Source: Prevotellaceae bacterium (GTDB lineage: Bacteria > Bacteroidota > Bacteroidia > Bacteroidales > Muribaculaceae). Taken from it: a stretch of 64,000 nucleotides of DNA. Location: contig JAETNS010000010.1 of the NCBI GenBank assembly GCA_021772015.1, positions 1 through 64,000 of the forward strand, read 5' to 3'. Shown piece after piece: positions 1 through 7,182 of this stretch; within the stretch, counting starts at the first letter, position 1; every line of letters begins with the position of its first letter. Made by a program: the position numbers and the translations under genes. The notes beneath the pieces were generated by a model that made no database searches, was not told the DNA's origin, and saw only the letters and a program-made list of their open reading frames with translations.

Positions 1-213
1 TCAGCAAGTAATGATGAGTGGACAGCAGGGCTTGATATAGCGGATTACCTCCTGAAAATCGAGCCTGACCAAGCCGTACTGCAAGCAATGATACGCCGTA
101 ATCCATATTTGCAGACGCTCATTGATGAACTACAACTCACCCTTGTATCAGTTGAGCGGTACAATCCCGATACTGACACATTCCCAAAATCCCAAAAAAC
201 TGAAAAATCATGA
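1..213 (+). CDS. C-terminal fragment of an unrecognised mobilization-module protein
   Basis: An open frame enters from the left edge and runs 70 codons to a TGA at 211-213. The start lies outside the window. The visible tail is acidic and leucine-rich, then charged, with no motif I can name. Its stop overlaps the ATG of the DUF3408 gene (ATGA), so the two are translationally coupled. By position it corresponds to the gene preceding DUF3408 in module B, which is a DUF3987 protein, but the tail does not resemble that protein's C-terminus. A primase or helicase-type protein is possible but not shown. Confidence 0.6.
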   Translation, partial: SASNDEWTAGLDIADYLLKIEPDQAVLQAMIRRNPYLQTLIDELQLTLVSVERYNPDTDTFPKSQKTEKS

Positions 214-671
214 CAACAAAGAAAAATATCTCAACCCCTGCATCCAAGTCAACCGAGTTGACCGATGCAACCGAAACCCAAGTATCAACCAACAACACCG
301 AAAAAATTATGATTACCGATAATTCCAACAATTCAAATACTGCTGTCAACAGCAATAACGCTGATAACAGCACAACTGCTGACACTCTGTTCACAGAGAA
401 AACGGTATCGACCGTTCAGCCCAAGCAACAGCGCATCGGCAAGCAGCAGCGCAAATCCGATTTCACAGAGTTCAAGGCGACATACCTAACTCCGGCGAAA
501 CTGGTGAAACGCCACCCGGTCAACATCGAGGAAGAAGTCTGGGAACAGCTTGAACGCATCGGCCGAATCCTCGGCAACCGCGGTGCCAATGTCGGCAGCT
601 ACATCAACGCCGTACTTGCCGAGCATTTGAATTTCTATGCCGACGACATCGAAATCTGGCGCAAACTCTGA
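210..671 (+). CDS. DUF3408-family mobilization accessory protein (module A)
   Basis: The 153-residue protein has a low-complexity N-terminal half rich in Asn, Ser and Thr and a folded C-terminal half starting near residue 75 (QQRKSDFTEFKATYLTP). The C-terminal half aligns by eye with the product of 23660-24133 in module B (RKSD..E, then VERIAR versus LERIGR, then VGSYI versus VGSFI). DUF3408 proteins are small proteins regularly found beside MobC and relaxase in Bacteroidales mobile elements; their biochemical role is not established. The ATG at 210 overlaps the preceding stop. Downstream comes the oriT-like intergenic region and then mobC. Confidence 0.8.
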   Translation: MTTKKNISTPASKSTELTDATETQVSTNNTEKIMITDNSNNSNTAVNSNNADNSTTADTLFTEKTVSTVQPKQQRIGKQQRKSDFTEFKATYLTPAKLVKRHPVNIEEEVWEQLERIGRILGNRGANVGSYINAVLAEHLNFYADDIEIWRKL

Positions 672-713
672 CATTAAAGTCGGTACACCATTACACTAAC
701 TATAACGACTAAG

Positions 714-835
714 CCCTTGTAGTTTCGCGCTGCTCGAAACTATCGTAAGGGTTCGGAATTGGAGAGAGCGAGTTTATGTTTTCGTATTACAAGTAATCCT
801 CAAACGACTCGCTCCCCTCCGCTCCCGATGGTCAC
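714..835 (+). other. oriT-like intergenic region of module A
   Basis: The 185-base gap between the DUF3408 and mobC genes holds two inverted repeats and a motif shared with module B. AGTTTCG (721-727) pairs with CGAAACT (735-741), extended by CCCTT (714-718) and AAGGG (747-751). GAGCGAGT (766-773) pairs with ACTCGCTC (807-814). The 15-mer GCTCCCGATGGTCAC (821-835) recurs exactly at 24213-24227, again just upstream of mobC. Inverted repeats next to a conserved site upstream of relaxosome genes are typical of transfer origins. That this is the nicking region is inference. Confidence 0.5.
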
Positions 836-856
836 AAATCTCAAACACAAATAATC

Positions 857-1252
857 ATGAAGAAAATCAATTCCATACCCTCGAAGGGTCGCCCCAAACT
901 TCCGGCAGATGAACGCAAGTCCATCATGGTGCCGGTGAAATTCGACATAGACCAGTATCAGATTTTGGTGGACAAGGCACTTGTCGCCGGACTCAACCGC
1001 TCGGAATACATCCGTCAGTCAGCTCTGCACTGCAAGGTAGTAGAACGGCTCAAGCCCAAAGATCTGAAAGCCATCCGTGACCTTCAGGGTATAGCCGAAA
1101 ATCTCAACCGCAATGCCAAATTTGTGGCGGCAATAATCAATGGAGGTTCGACGCAAGACCAGTTTATCCGTACCTACAAAGAGTTAATCCAATGCAAGGA
1201 CTTCGTTCTTTCGCTGATAAAAACCTACCGTAATTCTCCCGAAAACGTATGA
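857..1252 (+). CDS. mobC: MobC-like relaxosome protein (module A)
   Basis: This 131-residue basic protein has the layout of MobC relaxosome proteins: a ribbon-helix-helix-like N-terminal region (KFDIDQYQILVDKALVAG, then NRSEYIRQSAL) followed by a helical part with NLNRNAK. Such proteins bind oriT and help the relaxase load. It matches the gene at 24265-24630 in size, position and motifs (NNLNQLAK there). Its stop overlaps the relaxase ATG at 1249 (ATGATG), so the two are coupled. The oriT-like region lies just upstream. Confidence 0.8.
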   Translation: MKKINSIPSKGRPKLPADERKSIMVPVKFDIDQYQILVDKALVAGLNRSEYIRQSALHCKVVERLKPKDLKAIRDLQGIAENLNRNAKFVAAIINGGSTQDQFIRTYKELIQCKDFVLSLIKTYRNSPENV

Positions 1253-2457
1253 TGGGCAAGATTACAAAAGGCGGTAGTTTCGGCGGATGCGTTGATTATG
1301 TCACCCGTAAAAAGAAAGATAGACCGGACGGTTCGCCCTGTGATGAATGGAGTATTATCGACTTCAAGGAGGTTTCTATTATTGAGGGTCGTGAAGGAAT
1401 TACCGAATCTTTTGAAGATAATCTCGCACTGAATCCGGCTCTGAAAAACCCGGTCGGGCATATTTCTCTGAACTTCCATTCAAACGATAAAGACAAAGTT
1501 GATGACAACACTATGACCGAAATTGCCCGGAAATATATGGAAAGAATGGGAATTGTAGATACCCCCTACATCGTTGTTCGACATCTTGATAAGGAGTATC
1601 CCCACTGCCATATCGTGTTTAGTCGCATAAACAATCATGCCGAAACCATCTCCGACAAGAATGATTTTGACCGGAATCGAAAGGTCTGCCTTGACCTGAC
1701 AAAGTAATATGGACTGCATATTTCAGATGGAAAGCGGCAGACCAACGTCAACAAATTGCGTGGCGCGGAGAAGATACGTTATGAGATTTTCAACGCCGTT
1801 GACGCTGTATGGAACGACAAATCAGTCCACACTTTTGAGCAGTTCGAGGCACGTCTAAAGGCTGTCGGAGTCGGCATCGAATACAAGTACAGGCGTGGCA
1901 CCAACGAACCGCAGGGTCTTTGGTACACAAGAAAAGACAAACGGTTTGCGGCATCGAAGATTGACAGACGGTTCAGTTTCAGCAATATCAAGACCCATCT
2001 TACCGCCAACAAACCTCTGCATCCACAATCCCGATGGATATATGCCGACGGCTCCATTGTGCCGTTTTACAAGTATGCCGGAGTCAAACTCACACCCTCA
2101 CAAATCAAGGATTATACAGCAGGTCAGACCATCAGACTTGATGGATGTTCGGGAGATTACTCCACGTTGTATATCAAATTCAATCCTGACCGGCTGTGTC
2201 CAGTGATATATTCTTCTAACCCAGATTTAGCTAGAACAGCGACATCCTATTCGCAGGACACAAGCATGAAATTCTCCCATGTTTCAGCCAGTGGAGGCCA
2301 ACCGCAATACGAAGGATTTGCCCACGGCTCCACCTTGCCCGATGACTTCAAACTATGGCTGCGCCGACATCCCAGCCTCACCATTGACGAAGCCCGTACC
2401 CGCTACCGGGAAGAACAAAAGGCAAAACGCCGCCGACAAGGTCTCAAACTCCACTAA
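1249..2457 (+). pseudogene. MobA/VirD2-type relaxase interrupted by an in-frame TAA
   Basis: Two open stretches in the same frame, 1249-1707 and 1708-2457, are separated only by TAA at 1705-1707; together they would encode about 401 residues. Part one carries relaxase motifs: an N-terminal Tyr in GGCVDYVTRK and the metal-binding histidines in HLDKEYPHCHIV. Part two continues the alignment with the intact module B relaxase (LRG.....R.EI, then FSFSNI versus FSYSNI). In that homologue the residue at the stop position is Lys. The C-terminal extension contains a DUF3945-like LTPSQIKDY segment. The catalytic half could still be made as a 152-residue fragment. Sequencing error, readthrough or real decay are all possible. 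Confidence 0.85.
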
Positions 2458-2578
2458 TCGCAACGCCGCCGAGAGAAGCTTTATCCTCCCTCTGCTGCGT
2501 TTTTACATCTAATCTACTCAGTATGCGAAATCTCAAATTATCTTTGCCCCCGAAAGGCAAAGTCTCGAAAAAAATCGT

Positions 2579-2586
2579 TAACTTTG
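2579..2586 (+). promoter_or_regulatory. Possible Bacteroidetes -7 element upstream of the LlaJI-like operon
   Basis: TAACTTTG followed by CA matches the Bacteroidetes TAnnTTTG element. No TTTG stands 19-21 bases upstream, so the match is half a promoter. A second TAnnTTTG (TATCTTTG) lies at 2539-2546. Either could start a leader of about 130-170 bases before the ATG at 2722. Confidence 0.4.
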
Positions 2587-2649
2587 CACTCTAAACGCAT
2601 CTGCGCTGACACCGACCGACTACAATGTAGACAATACATTACCACATAT

Positions 2650-2712
2650 AAAGGAGCTCCCAAATAGCGTTAAAAGGTTTGGTCGCCTGTCAGCCTATTT
2701 GGGAGTTCCTTT
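2650..2712 (+). promoter_or_regulatory. 18-bp hairpin directly before the first methyltransferase
   Basis: The arm at 2650-2667 (AAAGGAGCTCCCAAATAG) pairs with 2695-2712 along 18 positions, with one G-U pair and no mismatch, around a 27-base loop. It ends ten bases before the ATG at 2722. It could be a terminator of the mobilization transcript (the downstream arm ends in four T), an attenuator of the restriction operon, or a protein-binding palindrome. The sequence does not decide which. Confidence 0.65.
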
Positions 2713-2721
2713 TGTATTGAT

Positions 2722-4017
2722 ATGACAAAACCTCTTAACAAATATGTTTTGAGCCTCTTTTCTTCTGCTGGTGTTGGGGAATTGGGGCTTAAGGCTAATG
2801 GATTAGAGGTTTTGCTGTGTAACGAACTTCTCCCTGATAGATGCAGATTATATCAGCATAATTTCCCCTCTACTTCTGTATTGCAAGGGGATATATGGGA
2901 TAAAGAGAGCGATATTATCAAGACGTGGAATGAATTTGGAGTTGGCTCTCCTTTTATCTTATATGCTACACCTCCTTGTCAGGGCATGTCTTTCAATGGC
3001 GTTGGCAAATTGCAGCTTGAAATTCGAGAAGGCCGAAGGCTTAAGGAGGACCCCCGGAATAGGTTGATTATCCCAACCGTGGATATTATTAAAGCCTTAC
3101 GCCCTCAATGGGTAATATTGGAAAATGTGCCTGATATGCAAAACACAATTATCCGGTTACGGGATAATTCTTATTGCAACATTATTGATTATATCTTCTC
3201 AGAGTTAAAGACTCTATATTGCGGATTCGCACAAGTCATAAATTGCTTAGACTATGGCATGGGGCAATCTCGTAAAAGACTTATCACTATTCTTTCAAAA
3301 ACGGAGGCGGGAAGAAACCATGCCAAAATACATGGAACATTCTTCCCCGAAAAGTCGCATGATGAATGCGGCTCTAACGGTTTGCCCAAATGGCTTACTC
3401 TTAGAGACGTTATCGGCAATTTCCCCCCACTTGCTTCAAAAAAGGGAATGAATCAAGATTCCTCATGCTTTTGGCATTACGTACCTGTAATTCCCGAAGA
3501 AAAATACTGGTGGATAGAAAATACGCCACAAAACGAAACAGCATTTAACAATCAGTGTGTTGAGTGTGGGTACAATTATAATCGTAGACATGGGATGTGT
3601 ATGTTGAATGGCATTCATCAATCGCTTAAAGACACTCCTCTTTACTGCGAATCGTGTGGAGCGCTACTCCCACGACCTTCTATGATTGATAAGACAACTG
3701 GTAAGCGCCGTCTTATTAAAGGTTTTGATAGCGCGTACCGAAGGATGCCATGGGATAAACCATGTCCTACTCTTACTCAAAATTTCCTTTATATTTCTTC
3801 CGATAAAAAATTACATCCTTCACAAAATCGTACTCTCTCCATTTATGAAGCGTTAGTCTTGCAATCTATCGCTGAATATGATTATGATTTTTCATTATTA
3901 GGGAAACCTATAACGAAAAATCTAATATGCCAAATTATAGGGGAAAGTGTTCCTCCTAAAATTATTGATTTGATTGCTCATAATATCTTAGAAATAGAAA
4001 GGAGGTCGCTAATATGA
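2722..4017 (+). CDS. DNA cytosine-5 methyltransferase, first of a LlaJI-like pair
   Basis: The 431-residue protein has the ordered motifs of C5 methyltransferases: motif I LFSSAGVGE (about 12-20), the catalytic PCQ near 84-86 (ATPPCQGMSFNG), ENV near 134-136, QSRKRL near 182-187, and a final ESVPPKII. It transfers a methyl group from S-adenosylmethionine to cytosine. Its target-recognition region contains two CxxC pairs (C279/C282 and C309/C312), a likely zinc knuckle that is unusual for the family. A second methyltransferase overlaps its stop (ATGA) and McrBC-like genes follow. Two C5 enzymes plus McrB/McrC-like proteins is the LlaJI/BsuMI layout, where each enzyme protects one strand of an asymmetric site. 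The recognition sequence cannot be read. Confidence 0.9.
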   Translation: MTKPLNKYVLSLFSSAGVGELGLKANGLEVLLCNELLPDRCRLYQHNFPSTSVLQGDIWDKESDIIKTWNEFGVGSPFILYATPPCQGMSFNGVGKLQLEIREGRRLKEDPRNRLIIPTVDIIKALRPQWVILENVPDMQNTIIRLRDNSYCNIIDYIFSELKTLYCGFAQVINCLDYGMGQSRKRLITILSKTEAGRNHAKIHGTFFPEKSHDECGSNGLPKWLTLRDVIGNFPPLASKKGMNQDSSCFWHYVPVIPEEKYWWIENTPQNETAFNNQCVECGYNYNRRHGMCMLNGIHQSLKDTPLYCESCGALLPRPSMIDKTTGKRRLIKGFDSAYRRMPWDKPCPTLTQNFLYISSDKKLHPSQNRTLSIYEALVLQSIAEYDYDFSLLGKPITKNLICQIIGESVPPKIIDLIAHNILEIERRSLI

Positions 4018-5153
4018 ACATGGTAAGCTTGTTCTCTGGAATAGGAGGTTTTGAACTTGCCATGAAACAAAATGGCATTGAAACCACTCTATGTTGCGAA
4101 ATTGATCCAATCGCCAATGCAGTTTTACAATTTCAATTTACTCAGAGTGATCACATCTCGGACATACGTACTCTTAAATCTTTGCCTTCAGACACCGATA
4201 TTTTGTGTGCAGGTTTTCCATGTCAAGACTTAAGTTCAGTAGGCATAAAAAAAGGATTGTCCGGCACACGTTCATCTCTCGTTTCAGAAGTATTTCGGCT
4301 GTTAGACTCATATAAACCCGAATGGGTGATTTTTGAGAATGTTTCTTTTATGTTGAGTCTTAACAAAGGTGAAGCCATAAGTTTTATAGCAGACAACTTG
4401 GAAAGGTTGGGTTATAATTGGGCCTATCGAACCATTGACTCATTTTCATTTGTTCCTCAGCATAGAAGCCGTGTCTTTGTTGTTGCTTCTCTTCATAACG
4501 ACCCAAGAAATGTTTTATTAAGTGAAGATTCAAAGGCATCTATTCCTAAAATTGATTTCAATTCTAATATCTGTGATTTAGGTTTCTATTGGACTGAGGG
4601 TAGATATGCTCTTGGACTGATGCAAAATGCTTTGCCTACTCTAAAAGCGGGATCTACCATAGGTATCCCATCTCCTCCCGCAGTTGCTTTTTCAAATGGT
4701 ACAGTTGGAACAATTGATATTAGAGATGCAGAACTATTGCAAGGATTTCCTGCCGATTGGACTACTGTTGTCGAAAACATTGGTAGAGCCTCATATCGTT
4801 GGCGTTTAGTTGGGAATGCTATAACTGTAAATGTCGCATCATGGATTGCCAAGCGTATACTTTCTCCAATCCATTATTGTGCAGATAATGACGAGGAATA
4901 TAACAGTAAAGAATCATGGCCAAAATCCGCATGGTGTATAAAAGGGATAAGGCGTAGATCTAACGTTACTCAATTCCCCATTTTTACCATCCACCCTAAA
5001 TTATCTAAGACGCTTAAATACCCCACAAAGCCTCTATCTCTTAAAGCTTCCACAGGATTTCTTAGACGCTTAGATTTAGGCACTTTACGATACCCCGATT
5101 ATTTCCACGATGCAATTGTTACACACATTCAAAAAATGAGAGCCGATGAATGA
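4014..5153 (+). CDS. DNA cytosine-5 methyltransferase, second of a LlaJI-like pair
   Basis: The 379-residue protein shows motif I SLFSGIGGFELAM (4-16), GFPCQDLSS with the catalytic Cys (about 67-75), FENV near 107-110, VPQHRSRVF near 147-155, and C-terminal RDAELLQGFPADWT and GNAITVNVASW. About 80 extra residues follow motif X. It is translationally coupled to both neighbours: its ATG overlaps the previous stop, and its end overlaps the McrB-like ATG at 5146. It probably methylates the strand that the first enzyme does not. It lacks the CxxC pairs of its partner. Confidence 0.9.
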   Translation: MNMVSLFSGIGGFELAMKQNGIETTLCCEIDPIANAVLQFQFTQSDHISDIRTLKSLPSDTDILCAGFPCQDLSSVGIKKGLSGTRSSLVSEVFRLLDSYKPEWVIFENVSFMLSLNKGEAISFIADNLERLGYNWAYRTIDSFSFVPQHRSRVFVVASLHNDPRNVLLSEDSKASIPKIDFNSNICDLGFYWTEGRYALGLMQNALPTLKAGSTIGIPSPPAVAFSNGTVGTIDIRDAELLQGFPADWTTVVENIGRASYRWRLVGNAITVNVASWIAKRILSPIHYCADNDEEYNSKESWPKSAWCIKGIRRRSNVTQFPIFTIHPKLSKTLKYPTKPLSLKASTGFLRRLDLGTLRYPDYFHDAIVTHIQKMRADE

Positions 5154-7170
5154 AAGTAATTATAAATCTTTTCAAGACTCTGTCGTCGCATTATTAGAGG
5201 CCTCCCCTAATAATAGCAACAAGGGCAAAGTTATGAAGGAATGGTTTAACTCGAATTTTGGTATTAGAGCAACTGTTTCTAATATCAAAGAGGATAAGCA
5301 GATTGGCAATCGAGTTGTGGAACAGTTCAAACACAATTGCCCAATCGTTGTTTTTGTTTTCGATTCTTCTTTACGAAGAGAAACCATACTAAACAAAGTT
5401 CAAGACAATGTTTATGATGCATTACAAACAGTAGTCTTTGTTAATGCTGATAATCCATATAATATCGTTCAGATTTTCACCACGAAACCGAACGATTTTA
5501 CAGAATGGGCTGAAAAGAATGCCGATGTACAATCTGAAGCGTTCCCATTTCCCATGAATGCTCATCGGTCCAAACAATCAAATGTCGCCATTCTCAAGGG
5601 CCACGAACTTACAGAACATGTTAGAGAGGCATTCATGAAATTTTGGAATTTAATCGACCAACATGGAGCCGACTACAATTCCTTTATTAAGAATTTCGAG
5701 AACACCCTCAATCCGCCATTACAGGCTCTCGATTTGGGCTACGATAATATTTTCCAAGTCATTGATATAGACTTGTATGATAATATTATCTCCAAAATCG
5801 CTGAGAATACCCCCGATGTAAAATTCATACTAAATGGTCGGCAAAATCATGGTTGGCGATATGAGGTAGCTTCTACGCATCTTCATTACAAGAACTATCT
5901 GACTATTCTTGCCAACAGCGATTTTCTTGTCAATATTCAACAAGAAAAGTCTCGCCGTTTAGAAGTCGCATCAAAAATTGAAGCACCAACGCATAGCGAT
6001 TACCTCCGAGCTATGCGCACGAAGCCGTTCTTGCTTTTGGCCGGTATTTCAGGCACTGGCAAAAGCCGTATCGTAAAGCAAATGGCGTTCGACTCGTGCC
6101 CCGACAAGTGGGGTCTGCGGGCAGACCCCACTTCGCCCGGCAATTACTGCCTGGTCGAAGTGAAACCCAACTGGCACGACTCAACCGAACTGCTCGGCTA
6201 CAAGAGTAAAATCGGGGGAGCGCACTATCAAGCAACTACCTTTGTCAAGTTCCTTGCTAAAGCCATGTTGCATCCCGATGTGCCGTTCTTCGTTTGCCTC
6301 GACGAAATGAACCTTGCCCCGGTGGAGCAATATTTCGCCGAGTTTCTTAGCGTCTTGGAAAGCCGCACGAAGAAAGACGGTCACATCATTTCCGAACCGC
6401 TTATAAAGGCTGAAATCTTCGCCAAATATCCTGAACTCAAATACTCCCTTTTCAATCTGAAAAAGGAGGATGAAGATTACAACGCCACAAGCACTTCTGA
6501 CATAGCCGCAGACTATGGCAAGGAGGGCGAAGTCTACGAAATTCTCAAACGCGATGGTCTGCGTATCCCCGAAAACGTTGTTGTGGTCGGCACGGTCAAC
6601 ATGGACGAAACCACTCACCAATTCTCGCGAAAGGTGATCGACCGCGCCATGACCATCGAAATGAACCTGCCCGACGGCGAGCCGTTTATGGATTTCTTCA
6701 GCAATAAATCGCAACTCATTTATCGCGCAAATCCAACTTCCGCATCGCTTTACATCTCAACCGAGGTAAAGGCTTCTGACGTAATAGATCGACTCGCTGC
6801 CGATAACGCCGATAAGACCGAGTGGTTGAAAGGAGAAGTTGCTAAGTTCCTTACCGACTTGAACAGTCACCTTGACGGAACGCCATTCAAGGTGGCTTAT
6901 CGCGTTCAGAACGAACTGTTATTGTATTTTTACCAGTTATGGCTCGAAGATAAGTCAGCGAAGTGGCGCGATATACTCACCACTTCTTGCGACCAAATCC
7001 TGATGATGAAAGTTCTCCCACGAATTGAGGGTGATGTGGAACTTTTATCAAAGCCGCTTGAAGAACTCGGCAATTTCTTCGATACGAATAACTACCACAA
7101 GTCGAAGAAGAAAATCGCTGAGATGAAATCTCGTCTTGACAGAGCGCAATTCACTTCGTTCTGGCCGTAA
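5146..7170 (+). CDS. McrB-like AAA motor subunit of a LlaJI-type restriction complex
   Basis: The 674-residue protein has an N-terminal region of about 285 residues with no recognised motif, then an AAA module: Walker A GISGTGKS at 300-307, Walker B FVCLDEMN near 382-389, and the McrB-type GTVNMDETTHQFSRKVIDRA sensor region. McrB-family motors form hexamers that drive the McrC-like nuclease along DNA; in LlaJI the N-terminal part of the R1 subunit recognises DNA. The gene overlaps the second methyltransferase and is followed after 12 bases by the nuclease gene. Base composition changes near 6000: the N-terminal third is AT-rich like the methyltransferases and the motor part is GC-richer like the nuclease gene. 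Confidence 0.88.
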   Translation: MNESNYKSFQDSVVALLEASPNNSNKGKVMKEWFNSNFGIRATVSNIKEDKQIGNRVVEQFKHNCPIVVFVFDSSLRRETILNKVQDNVYDALQTVVFVNADNPYNIVQIFTTKPNDFTEWAEKNADVQSEAFPFPMNAHRSKQSNVAILKGHELTEHVREAFMKFWNLIDQHGADYNSFIKNFENTLNPPLQALDLGYDNIFQVIDIDLYDNIISKIAENTPDVKFILNGRQNHGWRYEVASTHLHYKNYLTILANSDFLVNIQQEKSRRLEVASKIEAPTHSDYLRAMRTKPFLLLAGISGTGKSRIVKQMAFDSCPDKWGLRADPTSPGNYCLVEVKPNWHDSTELLGYKSKIGGAHYQATTFVKFLAKAMLHPDVPFFVCLDEMNLAPVEQYFAEFLSVLESRTKKDGHIISEPLIKAEIFAKYPELKYSLFNLKKEDEDYNATSTSDIAADYGKEGEVYEILKRDGLRIPENVVVVGTVNMDETTHQFSRKVIDRAMTIEMNLPDGEPFMDFFSNKSQLIYRANPTSASLYISTEVKASDVIDRLAADNADKTEWLKGEVAKFLTDLNSHLDGTPFKVAYRVQNELLLYFYQLWLEDKSAKWRDILTTSCDQILMMKVLPRIEGDVELLSKPLEELGNFFDTNNYHKSKKKIAEMKSRLDRAQFTSFWP

Positions 7171-7182
7171 TATCTAAACTAC

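Noticed and set aside
6181-6714. Minus-strand open frame of 177 codons
   Set aside because: It is the complement of the AAA motor of the McrB-like gene, whose Walker motifs fix the coding strand; the antisense product shows no motif.
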